Below the pieces are notes generated by a model. It did no database searches. It was given only the letters and a program-made list of their open reading frames with translations, and was not told the origin of the DNA. The position numbers and the translations under genes were made by a program. Below are positions 7,825 to 17,594 of a stretch of DNA of 64,000 nt, in pieces (position 1 is the first letter of the stretch; every line of letters starts with the position of its first letter). Source of the stretch: Lachnospiraceae bacterium (GTDB lineage Bacteria > Bacillota > Clostridia > Lachnospirales > Lachnospiraceae); NCBI GenBank assembly GCA_015057625.1, contig SVDZ01000001.1, positions 56,911 through 120,910 on the forward strand, in the 5' to 3' direction.

Positions 7825-10302
7825 CTAGTCCATTTTTACTGTTACTTTTTTCAAGTGCCAGATGTCGTCTACATATTCCTGAATTGTTCTGTCAGATGTA
7901 AACTTGCCGACATTAGCCACATTAAGAATTGCTGATTTAGCCCAACCCTTTTCATCTCTGTACATCTCCTCGATGCGTCTCTGAGCTTCTGCATAGGACT
8001 TGAAGTCTTTTAAGATGAAGTATCTGTCTGCTTTGTCAGTACTCAATGTGTTGAGCAATGAGTTATAGATATCACGGAATCTCTCTGTATCATCAGGTGA
8101 GTAGAAGCCGTTGATAAGCTGCATAAGAACTTTTCTGATATCCATATCTTCGTTGAATATCTGCATTGGATCATATCCGCCGTTCTTCTCGTAATTGATT
8201 ACTTCGTCTGAAGTAAGACCGAAGATTACTGCGTTTTCTTCTCCAACTTCCTCAACTATTTCAACGTTAGCTCCGTCCATTGTACCGATTGTGATAGCAC
8301 CGTTTAACATGAATTTCATGTTACCTGTTCCTGATGCTTCCTTTGATGCTGTAGAAATCTGCTCGCTGACATCAGCTGCAGCAAAAATCCACTCAGCATT
8401 TGAAACTCTGTAGTTTTCAATAAATACAACTTTGAGCTTTCCGTCAATTGACTCATCATTGTTGATTACGTCAGCAACGCTGTTGATAAGTTTGATTGTC
8501 TGCTTTGCAATCTTATATCCTGCAGCTGCCTTAGCACCAAAGATAAATGTTCTTGGATAGAATTCCATATCAGGATGCTCTTTGATTTCGTTGTACATAT
8601 ACATAACATGAAGTATGTTGAGGAGCTGACGTTTGTACTCGTGAAGTCTCTTTACCTGTACATCGAAAATTGAACGTGGATCAACATCAATACCGTTGTG
8701 TTCTTTGATATATTTTGCAAGTCTTAACTTGTTCTGGTACTTGATGTTCATAAACTCTTTCTGACATTTCTTGTCATTTGCATAAACTTCAAGTTCCTTA
8801 ATCTTTGAAAGATTTGTAATCCAGTCATTTCCAACCTTACTTGTAACCCAATCAGCAAGGAGTGGATTTCCGTGTAAGAGGAATCTTCTCTGTGTGATAC
8901 CGTTAGTCTTGTTGTTGAACTTCTCAGGCATCATCTCATAGAAGTCTTTTAATTCCTGGTTCTTAAGAATTTCTGTGTGGAGTCTTGCAACACCGTTTAC
9001 AGAATATCCTGCGCAGATAGCAAGGTTTGCCATCTTAACCTGACCGTCATAGATAATTGCCATCTTAGCTACCTTGCTGTGATCACCAGGGAACTTAGAT
9101 TCAATTTCAATGACAAATCTTCTGTTGATTTCTTCTATAATCTGATAACATCTTGGAAGAAGTCTTGAGAAAAGTTCAATAGGCCATTTCTCTAATGCTT
9201 CTGCCATGATTGTATGATTTGTGTAAGCTGTTGCGTGAGTAGTCACATACCATGCATCATCCCACTCAAGCATATATTCATCCATGAGCAATCTCATAAG
9301 CTCTGCAACTGCGAGAGTCGGATGAGTATCGTTCATCTGGAATACTACCTTTTCAGGAAGTTTTTTAATGTCATCATGCTTTGCAAGGTACTTCTTGATA
9401 GCTGTCTGTAAGCTGGCTGATACGAAGAAGTACTGCTGTTTAAGTCTTAATTCTTTACCTGCATAATGGTTGTCATTTGGATATAAAACTTCACAGATAG
9501 TTTTTGCAAGATTTTCCTGCTCAACTGCTGCCATATACTGTCCCTTATCGAACTCGTCAAGATTGAAGTGAACGATTGGTTCAGCATCCCATATTCTAAG
9601 TGTATTGACAACATTGTTACCGTATCCGACGATAGGCATATCGTAAGGAATAGCCTTAACTGCCTGATATCCGTCATGGATAAAGTAATTTCTTCCGTCT
9701 TTATTTTCTACACGCACATATCCGCCAAATTTAACTTCACATGCGTACTCTTCTCTCTTAATCTCCAATGGATTAGTATGTCTCAACCAATCCTCAGGGA
9801 TTTCCTTCTGATATCCGTTTTCGATTTTCTGCTGGAACATACCGTATTTGTAACGGATACCGCAACCGTAAGCCGGATAGCCAAGAGTTGCAAGAGAGTC
9901 AAGGAAACAAGCTGCAAGTCTTCCAAGACCGCCGTTTCCAAGAGCTGCGTCAGGCTCCTGATCTTCAATAACATTGAGATCAAGACCTAACTCCTCGATT
10001 GCCTCTTTTATTTCTTCTCTTGATGAGAGATTGATAATCATATTACCAAGGGCTCTACCCATTAAGAACTCCATAGAAAGATAGTAAACTGTCTTAACAT
10101 CTTCCTTTTCAAATTCCTTCTGAGTAGCAATCCACTGATCAATAACTATATTTCTTACTGCATATGCCACAGCTACAAACTTATGTCTGTCAGAAATCTC
10201 CTCAAGAGATTTTCTGTACATCATCTTTGCTGCTGCTCTTACTTCCTTTTTAAAAGCTTCTTTAAACTGCTCTTTTGCTATTATTTCTGAGCTTTTTGCC
10301 AT
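7825..10302 (-). CDS. glgP: Glycogen/starch (alpha-glucan) phosphorylase
   Basis: This enzyme releases glucose-1-phosphate from the non-reducing ends of alpha-1,4-glucans using phosphate and pyridoxal phosphate in the cytosol. The 825-aa length is normal for the family. Visible signatures are YYLSMEFLMGRALGNMI near residue 75, DAALGNGGLGRLAACFLDSL near 130, VFQMNDTHPTLAVAEL near 320, VKRLHEYKRQLLN near 545, and the PLP-lysine region EASGTGNMKFMLNGA near 655. It starts 18 nt after the ileS stop, behind its own AGGAGG site, so the two genes are probably co-transcribed from the T-box-controlled promoter. It would mobilise stored or imported glucan. Confidence 0.97.
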   Translation of the reverse strand: MAKSSEIIAKEQFKEAFKKEVRAAAKMMYRKSLEEISDRHKFVAVAYAVRNIVIDQWIATQKEFEKEDVKTVYYLSMEFLMGRALGNMIINLSSREEIKEAIEELGLDLNVIEDQEPDAALGNGGLGRLAACFLDSLATLGYPAYGCGIRYKYGMFQQKIENGYQKEIPEDWLRHTNPLEIKREEYACEVKFGGYVRVENKDGRNYFIHDGYQAVKAIPYDMPIVGYGNNVVNTLRIWDAEPIVHFNLDEFDKGQYMAAVEQENLAKTICEVLYPNDNHYAGKELRLKQQYFFVSASLQTAIKKYLAKHDDIKKLPEKVVFQMNDTHPTLAVAELMRLLMDEYMLEWDDAWYVTTHATAYTNHTIMAEALEKWPIELFSRLLPRCYQIIEEINRRFVIEIESKFPGDHSKVAKMAIIYDGQVKMANLAICAGYSVNGVARLHTEILKNQELKDFYEMMPEKFNNKTNGITQRRFLLHGNPLLADWVTSKVGNDWITNLSKIKELEVYANDKKCQKEFMNIKYQNKLRLAKYIKEHNGIDVDPRSIFDVQVKRLHEYKRQLLNILHVMYMYNEIKEHPDMEFYPRTFIFGAKAAAGYKIAKQTIKLINSVADVINNDESIDGKLKVVFIENYRVSNAEWIFAAADVSEQISTASKEASGTGNMKFMLNGAITIGTMDGANVEIVEEVGEENAVIFGLTSDEVINYEKNGGYDPMQIFNEDMDIRKVLMQLINGFYSPDDTERFRDIYNSLLNTLSTDKADRYFILKDFKSYAEAQRRIEEMYRDEKGWAKSAILNVANVGKFTSDRTIQEYVDDIWHLKKVTVKMD

Positions 10303-10320
10303 AAATCTTTCCTCCTTAAT

Positions 10321-13300
10321 TTACAGCGCCTTCTCAACACTGAGTGTAACCTTTTCCCCATTTATATTCCATTCTTTGCTGTACTCACCAATTTTATCAA
10401 AAACGATTTCATTTGCCAACACTTCAGCTTTAATTTCGTCAGAATTGTCTGATAAAATCTGTTTTATCTTCTCATTTTGTTCAGCATAAACAATTATCTT
10501 ATCCATAACTTCGAAATCAGCTTCTTTTCTCATTGTCTGAATTTTGCTGATGATTTCTCTCACGAAGCCCTCCTCGATAAGTTCAGGAGAAAGTGTTGTC
10601 TCAAGTACTACTGTCATATTGTTGTTGCTCTCAGATACAAATCCTTCAACCTGTGCTGAATCGATAAGTAAATCTTCCTCTGCAAGTTCTACGTCAACAC
10701 CGTCAAAGTTAAACTTGAGAACTCCTTCACTCTTAAGAGTAGCCATAGCCTCAATGCCATTTACATTTGCCAATGCTTCCTTAATCTTTCCGAGAACTTT
10801 ACCGTACTTAGGCCCTACAGTCTTAAGCTGTGGTTTAAATGAGTAAGAAACAAGGTTACTTACATCATCAGTATATTCAACAGCCTTAACATTTAACTCT
10901 TCGGCAATGATATCTGTGAAGAACTGTGATAATTCAACATCTGTTTTGATCATCATCTTTCCGATTGGCTGTCTGTTCTTAATATTTGATGCATTTCTGC
11001 AGGCTCTACCCATAACAACTGCATTGAGTACCTGCTCCATGTCAGCTTCAAGTTCTGCATCAATCCATGCCTCATTTACTTCAGGGAAGTCACAAAGATG
11101 GATACTCTCAGGAGCTGTCTCATCGATGCTCTTAACGAGGTTAAGGTAGATATCCTCTGTCATAAATGGAATCATAGGTGCTGCAGCTTTACTGATAGTA
11201 ACAAGAGCTGTGTAAAGAGTCATGTAAGCATTGATTTTATCCTGCTCCATTCCCTTAGCCCAGAAACGTTCTCTTGAACGTCTTACGTACCAGTTACTCA
11301 TATCGTCAACGAAATCCTGAAGGAATCTTGCTGCTTCCGGAATCTTGTAGTTTGAGAGATTCTCATCTACTCCCTTAACTGCTGAGTTAAGTTTTGAGAG
11401 AAGCCACTTATCCATAACAGGAAGTTTGTCGTATTCAAGTTCATATTTTGTTGCATCAAACTCGTCAATATTTGCGTAAAGTACGAAGAATGCGTATGTG
11501 TTCCAAAGTGTACCCATAAGCTTTCTCTGTCCTTCCATAACGAGTTTTCCTGAGAATCTCTTTGGAATCCATGGAGCTGATGCTGTGTAGAAATACCAAC
11601 GGATAGCATCTGCACCGTATGTCTCAAGTGCCTCAAAAGGATCAACTGCATTTCCCTTAGACTTGCTCATCTTCTGTCCATTCTCATCCTGAACGTGTCC
11701 AAGAACAATTACGTTCTCATAAGGACTCTTGTTGAAGAGCAATGTAGATTCAGCCATAAGTGAATGGAACCATCCACGAGTCTGGTCTACAGCTTCTGAG
11801 ATGAATTTTGCAGGGAACTGCTGCTCAAATAAATCTTTATTTTCGAATGGATAATGATGCTGTGCAAATGGCATTGCTCCTGAGTCAAACCAGCAGTCAA
11901 GTACTTCCGGCACACGATTCATTGTCTTTCCACAGTCAGGACATGCAAATGTAACTTCATCAATATATGGTCTGTGAAGTTCAACCTCTGCTGACTTTGG
12001 ATCACCTGTCTTCTCAGCAAGCTCTGCACGGCTTCCGATACATTCTCTGTGTCCGCATTCACATTCCCAGATATTGAGAGGAGTACCCCAGTATCTGTTA
12101 CGTGAGATAGCCCAGTCCTGAATATTTTCAAGCCAGTTACCGAAACGTCCTGATCCGATTGATTCAGGAATCCAGTTAACTGTGTTGTTGTTTCTAATCA
12201 AATCGTCCTTAACTGCTGTCTCTTTGATGTACCATGACTCACGTGCATAGTAAATAAGCGGAGTATCACATCTCCAGCAGTGTGGATATTCATGCTCAAA
12301 CTTTGGAGCGTCAAATAATAACTTTCTTGAAGAAAGGTCTTTGATAACCTCAGGATCAGCGCTAACTGCACCGTTGTCCATTTCCTCTTTAGTTGGTTTA
12401 CAACGCATTCCACCAAATGGAGTCTCATCTAACATACATCCCTTGTCGTCAACCATCTGTACAAGTGGAAGGTCATATTTACGTCCAACGTTTGCATCGT
12501 CTTCACCAAATGCAGGAGCGATGTGAACGATACCTGTACCATCTGACATAGTTACATAATCATCACATGTTACATAGAATCCTTCCTTGCGCTGCTTATC
12601 AGCTTCAACCTTAGCACAATCATAGAGAGGCTCATAAGCCTTTCTCTCAAGGTCTGTACCCTTATATGTCTCGAGCACTTCATATGCAGGGCCTTCTGCA
12701 TCCTTGTCAAGAAGCTGTCCTAAAACCTTGTCAGCAAGAGCTTCTGCAAGATAGTATGTGTACCCGTCAACTGCTTTAACTTTTAAGTATGTGTCTTTAG
12801 GGTTTACACAAAGAGCTACGTTTGATGGAAGTGTCCATGGAGTTGTGGTCCATGCAAGGAAATATGCATCCTCTCCTACAACTTTGAAACGTACGATAGC
12901 TGAACGCTCTTTAACTGTCTTGTATCCCTGTGAAACCTCAGCTGATGAGAGAGGTGTTCCACAACGAGGGCAGTAAGGAACAATCTTAAATCCCTTGTAG
13001 AGAAGTCCCTTATCCCAAATAGTCTTAAGTGCCCACCACTCAGACTCAATAAAATTATCATCATATGTTACATATGGATCATCCATATCAGCCCAAAATC
13101 CAACTGTACCTGAGAAATCCTCCCACATACCTTTGTATTTCCAAACAGATTCTTTACACTGCTTAATGAATGGCTCCATACCGTATTCTTCAATCTGCTC
13201 TTTTCCGTTAAGTCCAAGAAGCTTTTCAACTTCTAATTCAACAGGGAGACCATGTGTATCCCAACCTGCCTTACGAGGAACATACTTACCCTTCATTGTC

Positions 13301-13515
13301 TGGAATCTTGGAATCATATCCTTGATTGTACGTGTCTCAACGTGACCAATGTGTGGCTTTCCGTTTGCTGTAGGAGGTCCGTCATAGAATGTATATGTCT
13401 CACATTCTTTTCTGTTCTCCATGCTCTTTCTGAAAATGTCATTTTCTTTCCAAAACTGTTCTACCTTTTTTTCTCTCTCAACAAAATTGAGGTCTGTAGA
13501 TACTTTCTTGTACAT
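10321..13515 (-). CDS. ileS: Isoleucyl-tRNA synthetase, long form
   Basis: Charges tRNA-Ile with isoleucine in the cytosol. The class I signatures are present: the HIGH motif in NGKPHIGHVE (about 52-61) and KMSKS in GQKMSKSKGNAVDPF (about 613-627). GWDTHGLPVELEVEK, the editing-domain stretch LAWTTTPWTLPSNVAL and a C-terminal anticodon-binding region are also visible. Cysteine pairs (CPRCGTP; CECGHRECIG; CPDCGKT) suggest metal-binding knuckles. At 1064 aa it is longer than the roughly 920-aa standard bacterial form and resembles the long IleS type, which in known cases tolerates mupirocin better; that property is inference. A T-box leader lies upstream and glgP follows closely. Confidence 0.97.
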   Translation of the reverse strand: MYKKVSTDLNFVEREKKVEQFWKENDIFRKSMENRKECETYTFYDGPPTANGKPHIGHVETRTIKDMIPRFQTMKGKYVPRKAGWDTHGLPVELEVEKLLGLNGKEQIEEYGMEPFIKQCKESVWKYKGMWEDFSGTVGFWADMDDPYVTYDDNFIESEWWALKTIWDKGLLYKGFKIVPYCPRCGTPLSSAEVSQGYKTVKERSAIVRFKVVGEDAYFLAWTTTPWTLPSNVALCVNPKDTYLKVKAVDGYTYYLAEALADKVLGQLLDKDAEGPAYEVLETYKGTDLERKAYEPLYDCAKVEADKQRKEGFYVTCDDYVTMSDGTGIVHIAPAFGEDDANVGRKYDLPLVQMVDDKGCMLDETPFGGMRCKPTKEEMDNGAVSADPEVIKDLSSRKLLFDAPKFEHEYPHCWRCDTPLIYYARESWYIKETAVKDDLIRNNNTVNWIPESIGSGRFGNWLENIQDWAISRNRYWGTPLNIWECECGHRECIGSRAELAEKTGDPKSAEVELHRPYIDEVTFACPDCGKTMNRVPEVLDCWFDSGAMPFAQHHYPFENKDLFEQQFPAKFISEAVDQTRGWFHSLMAESTLLFNKSPYENVIVLGHVQDENGQKMSKSKGNAVDPFEALETYGADAIRWYFYTASAPWIPKRFSGKLVMEGQRKLMGTLWNTYAFFVLYANIDEFDATKYELEYDKLPVMDKWLLSKLNSAVKGVDENLSNYKIPEAARFLQDFVDDMSNWYVRRSRERFWAKGMEQDKINAYMTLYTALVTISKAAAPMIPFMTEDIYLNLVKSIDETAPESIHLCDFPEVNEAWIDAELEADMEQVLNAVVMGRACRNASNIKNRQPIGKMMIKTDVELSQFFTDIIAEELNVKAVEYTDDVSNLVSYSFKPQLKTVGPKYGKVLGKIKEALANVNGIEAMATLKSEGVLKFNFDGVDVELAEEDLLIDSAQVEGFVSESNNNMTVVLETTLSPELIEEGFVREIISKIQTMRKEADFEVMDKIIVYAEQNEKIKQILSDNSDEIKAEVLANEIVFDKIGEYSKEWNINGEKVTLSVEKAL

Positions 13516-13554
13516 TTTTTCTCCTTTCCCTGCTGTTTGATGGGTTGTTCATAT

Positions 13555-13841
13555 ATAATAAGAAAGGCTTCCGCCCGAAAGGACGAAAGCCTATAAATAA
13601 CTTCGTTATACCACCTTTACAGCATACTTAAGATTTACTTGCATATGTGTTCCCTGTAACGGGGGAAAACCGTCAGCGCCTACTAATCAAATGTTTTGAT
13701 ATAACACATCCAATCTTTGGGCTGCAACTCCGGAGTGATATTCATCAACCTACTACTCGTATCCGATTCACACCAACATCGGACTCTCTGAAACTTTTGT
13801 AAGAGGACTACTGTCTCCATCTATGTCTTTAGCTTTTATAC
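13555..13841 (-). ncRNA. T-box leader (isoleucine) upstream of ileS
   Basis: Read on the minus strand, the leader contains a specifier region GAATATCACTCCGGAGT in which AUC (Ile) is the likely specifier codon, a T-box sequence AAGGTGGTATAACGAAG (minus strand, 13601-13618), and a terminator with arms AGGCTTTCGTCC / GGCGGAAGCCT followed by TTCTTATTAT (about 13555-13592). This is the arrangement in which uncharged tRNA-Ile stabilises an antiterminator and permits transcription of ileS. The agreement of specifier and downstream gene makes the call strong. Confidence 0.93.
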
Positions 13842-13847
13842 CGTTTC

Positions 13848-13876
13848 ATTTTAATCTAAGACCAAAACATTGTCAA
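13848..13876 (-). promoter_or_regulatory. Sigma-A promoter of the T-box-ileS-glgP unit
   Basis: On the minus strand a consensus -35 TTGACA (13871-13876) and -10 TAAAAT (13848-13853) are 17 bp apart, just upstream of the T-box leader. Confidence 0.85.
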
Positions 13877-13912
13877 TAGGTGGTTTTAACCGCAATTATG
13901 AAATTGTATTTA

Positions 13913-16900
13913 CTATTTTTTCTTAGTAACTGTAACTTTGGTCCATTTACCATTTTTAATTCCTGCAGAAGTCTTTACAAAAGCTCTGGCTTTTACATAA
14001 TACTTCTTTCCTACTTTAAGCTTCTTAATGACTTTTTTAGTAGAAGTTGCAATTACTTTCTTTGTTTTTTTCTTGGTAAATTTCTTTGTTGTAGAATACC
14101 AAATCTCATATCCTGTTGCTCCATTAACAGCTTTAAGCTTAAGTGTTAACTTGCTGGCTTTTCTCTTAGCACTCTTAATTTTAGTCTTTCCTACTTTTAC
14201 TTCAGGTGCCTTAGTTGTAGGCGCAACTGTTGGTTTCTGTGTTACTTTTTCTGTAGGTTTTTCTGTAGGTTTCTCAGTTGGTTTTTCTGTAGGCTGTTCA
14301 ACTGTGGTTGTCTCTTCAACATAGTCAGGATCTACTTCAAAGATGTTTGACATATATACTCCACCGTCTACAATTAAGAGGTAAGTTCCGTCAGCCTGTT
14401 TTTCGAATACCTGTCCATCAATTACATTTGATGCAAGTTTATATCCTTTGTCAGGAACAAACACAAATGTCAGTTCATCTCCAACTTTACAGCTAATGTA
14501 TCCACCGAAATTATTGTTTCCTACAAATCCGTCGAACTCTTCGAAGATTCCATATTTTACGCCATCCTCACCGCAGATAATGTTACCGTCTTTGTCAGTT
14601 TCCGGATTACCTACATAAACATGACCGTTACGAGCAAACTGTTTGAGATAAACCTTACCATGCTGAACTGCATTTCTTCCATCACCATAATACCATTCAA
14701 TATTTCTGCTTTTGTCAATATGTCTACGAACAAAAATGCTGTAACTTTCAGCCGCATCAACAGTCAATCTGTAGCTGCCATTCATTATATATCCTTCATA
14801 ATCTTTTTCAGGCTCAATCATTTCCCCTCTGTCGAAGAATCCGTCATTGTTGAAATCTACATAGAGTTCATCTATACACTCATCTTCAATAACTATTTCA
14901 TTTTCTTCGTCATCTGATCCTACTTCAAAACTTAAGAAACGTGTTGGAGTAATAGTAACCTTTTTATCATAATTATCACCCGGAACATTCGAATAATATG
15001 AAATCTTAATTGGCTCTTCTCCGTCATTTTCAACTTCACCGGCAGCTCCGTCATCCCATCCGCCGTATGGGTTGTTGTTGAACATTAAGAGCAATGGCTC
15101 TGTGTGGAAGATAGCGTCAACAATCTTGTCATTTCCATCTTCATTAATCACTTCACCATATATAACTGTTCCGTCTTCTTTAGTTCCTGCTTCACCCTGA
15201 ACAAAAACATTTACAGTACTCTTGTTTGCATATTCTCTCATTACATGGAAAGCAAGCTCTATGTAAGCATTGTTACAATCGCTGTCACATCCAATCGGAA
15301 CCATTCCCTCATCTGACATAAATGCGAACGAACATCCGTCTTCGCTTGTAAGGGCCTCAATAACCGCCTGCTTATCTGCAATCTGAATCTCATTTCTGCC
15401 AAATTCACTCCTGTCCACAATAACCTTCAAATCAGTAGGTGAAATAGTATATCCTTCCTTAAATATGTACTTAAGTGTAACTATATCGCCAGGTTCAATT
15501 TTCTCATAGAGACTAAGGTCATCATTATAGGCATCTATATAATTCCAATCATTATCATTTATCTTGAATGCAAAAGCTTCCACTCCTTCATAATAGTTGT
15601 CCCAGGTTTCAGGATAAACATTGTATGAAAAATAGTATCCCTCTTCATATTGCCAATCTCCTTCAAAGAAAGCTTCCACTCTGAGTCTTGTATATCGAGG
15701 AGAACCGTCCCAGTTTGTATCAATTACCCACTGTTCATTTTCACGGTCATACCATCTGCCCACAATATCATCTTTGCTGAGGGTAAATGTGTAAGAGCCG
15801 TCCTCATTTGCATTGAAGCCTTTCTCATATTCAGACTCCTCAAACTCATCGTAGACATATGCGAGATTTTGATATCTGACTTCACCAATTCTGAAATCTC
15901 TCAAGATAAATCCATCATCCGGTATAAACTTAACTGTTACATCATCTGCATCTTCAGCCTGATAATTATACTTAGCACCAAATCTCTCATCAACGTAACT
16001 GATTTCAGTGCCCGGTGTAATTTCAATCCTACCACCGTGGATGTTTTCAGGGCTGTCCATTTCTATCTGGAATTCCTCTTCAGGATTGTACTCGAAACTG
16101 TCGTAATCACTCCAGTATACCTGCAACTCATCTCTGCTATGATATGTGTATGAAAAATGCCATGTATTTTCATCCTCATCATCGCAGTCATCTATTGCAA
16201 ACTCTTCATCTCCAACGCGGTATGCATAATCACCTCTGTCTGTTATGACAAATACAACCGGCTCCGCTCCGCCTCTGTTTCCAAAAGAATCTATTTCTTC
16301 CTGTGTTGCTTCACTCCAGTCGAAATCATCCGGCATAGCAGGTTTCTCTACGAGATAGAAATCGTAGGTAACTCCGTCTTCTCCCATAAAGCCTTCCCAA
16401 TTATCAGCCTTTACAGATTCCTCTTCACCGGCTTTCTGAATGTATACTGTTCCGTTCCATTCATCATATCCGACTCTGATTGTCTTATTATAATCAAGTC
16501 CGTGGAATACTCTAAGTGTAGCATCTTCCTGTCTGTACTCAATCTGCTCAACATTCTGCTGTTTTCCTTCATCCCACTGATAATATACATTTTTAGTGTA
16601 ATAATATACCACTATCTGATAATCATCATTACGCTCAATATCTTCTTCAAGAGTAATCTTTCCTGTAGTTTTGTTGTAACTAATGTAGTCATTGTAACTC
16701 TCTCTAAGCTCGTTAGTTCTTGCTTCCTCATTCCACTCAAATCGACCTGCCTTAAGGAAGTTTGTTCCTGCAACAAAATCATCGCCTGCTGATTCAAGCA
16801 CAGGATTATCGCCGTCCATTACCACGCTTCCGTCTCCATTGTATTTGAGTTTTCCAAGATAAACATTTGTATCCTCACCTTTTACCAGGTAGATATCACT

Positions 16901-17554
16901 TAAATTGTCAATCGACTCATAGAAGTATTCTCTCAAAGGCATTGTGTCATTTTGAAGGTTATTGGTATCATAAAATTCGTATCCTCTATGATTAACAATG
17001 TAGAAGAATGAGTATGTTTTACTATTCTTCTTATAAGAAAACTTATAACTTCCTGTTTTGATTACTCTGAAATATCTTACAGGAACTGTCTCTCCCTCTC
17101 CAAAATATTTGTCAGCTTTTACTTCTCTTTTGTACCATCCCATATCATATTCTTCTTCAGTTGGGACATACTCTTCGAAATATCCGTCAAAAGAAGTTTT
17201 GGTAAATGTATACTGATTTTCCTTGGTTGGATCTATAATTTCCGAATTATAACCCAATTGCAAATCTTCCGGCGCTATATATTCAAATGTAGTGCTTGTG
17301 CCTGATCTCGTCGCAAAAACCGGCACCATCTCAAACTGATTTCCTACGCCACTGTAACTGTTTGAGTAGAGATGATCAATAACAAAATCTTCACCCTCAT
17401 AGAAGCATCCAGCACCGTAGAGTCCAGTATCATACTGTGGTGTATAATCCTCAGCTTTAATCTGTGTGGTTGGAATATAGGTCACTATCATAGCAACTGC
17501 CAATACCGAAGCCATAACCTTTTTCAATGTCTGTTCTTTAATTATTTTTACCAT
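13913..17554 (-). CDS. Large secreted protein with PTEK linker and cationic C-terminal FN3-like domain
   Basis: A 1213-aa protein with a signal peptide (MVKIIKEQTLKKVMASVLAVA, cleavage probably after QIKA near 34). Residues about 40-1070 are very acidic and rich in Y, W, D and E, with no recognised enzyme motif. A DFNNDGFFDRGEM stretch near residue 895 resembles a calcium-loop or GEVED-type motif. A PTEKPTEK linker (about 1085-1115) leads to a lysine-rich FN3-like domain (about 1125-1213) with GYEIWYSTTKKFTKKK and ending VTVTKKK, a type often thought to hold proteins to the acidic wall. It lacks the C-terminal domain common to the other secreted proteins. It starts 40 nt after the cyclase gene with no visible terminator between, so it may share that operon. 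AAAGGAGG precedes the ATG. Confidence 0.78.
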   Translation of the reverse strand: MVKIIKEQTLKKVMASVLAVAMIVTYIPTTQIKAEDYTPQYDTGLYGAGCFYEGEDFVIDHLYSNSYSGVGNQFEMVPVFATRSGTSTTFEYIAPEDLQLGYNSEIIDPTKENQYTFTKTSFDGYFEEYVPTEEEYDMGWYKREVKADKYFGEGETVPVRYFRVIKTGSYKFSYKKNSKTYSFFYIVNHRGYEFYDTNNLQNDTMPLREYFYESIDNLSDIYLVKGEDTNVYLGKLKYNGDGSVVMDGDNPVLESAGDDFVAGTNFLKAGRFEWNEEARTNELRESYNDYISYNKTTGKITLEEDIERNDDYQIVVYYYTKNVYYQWDEGKQQNVEQIEYRQEDATLRVFHGLDYNKTIRVGYDEWNGTVYIQKAGEEESVKADNWEGFMGEDGVTYDFYLVEKPAMPDDFDWSEATQEEIDSFGNRGGAEPVVFVITDRGDYAYRVGDEEFAIDDCDDEDENTWHFSYTYHSRDELQVYWSDYDSFEYNPEEEFQIEMDSPENIHGGRIEITPGTEISYVDERFGAKYNYQAEDADDVTVKFIPDDGFILRDFRIGEVRYQNLAYVYDEFEESEYEKGFNANEDGSYTFTLSKDDIVGRWYDRENEQWVIDTNWDGSPRYTRLRVEAFFEGDWQYEEGYYFSYNVYPETWDNYYEGVEAFAFKINDNDWNYIDAYNDDLSLYEKIEPGDIVTLKYIFKEGYTISPTDLKVIVDRSEFGRNEIQIADKQAVIEALTSEDGCSFAFMSDEGMVPIGCDSDCNNAYIELAFHVMREYANKSTVNVFVQGEAGTKEDGTVIYGEVINEDGNDKIVDAIFHTEPLLLMFNNNPYGGWDDGAAGEVENDGEEPIKISYYSNVPGDNYDKKVTITPTRFLSFEVGSDDEENEIVIEDECIDELYVDFNNDGFFDRGEMIEPEKDYEGYIMNGSYRLTVDAAESYSIFVRRHIDKSRNIEWYYGDGRNAVQHGKVYLKQFARNGHVYVGNPETDKDGNIICGEDGVKYGIFEEFDGFVGNNNFGGYISCKVGDELTFVFVPDKGYKLASNVIDGQVFEKQADGTYLLIVDGGVYMSNIFEVDPDYVEETTTVEQPTEKPTEKPTEKPTEKVTQKPTVAPTTKAPEVKVGKTKIKSAKRKASKLTLKLKAVNGATGYEIWYSTTKKFTKKKTKKVIATSTKKVIKKLKVGKKYYVKARAFVKTSAGIKNGKWTKVTVTKKK

Positions 17555-17594
17555 CTTGAAAACCTCCTTTGCATTTATTTGCCTAAAATAGCAT

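Noticed and set aside
9568..9990. Plus-strand open frames opposite glgP, ileS and the secreted-protein genes
   Set aside because: They are shadows of strongly conserved minus-strand genes, without ribosome sites or recognisable products.
13913..17554. Member of the shared C-terminal-domain family
   Set aside because: The protein ends with a lysine-rich FN3-like domain and lacks the GFQ, RAYA and YLYN landmarks.
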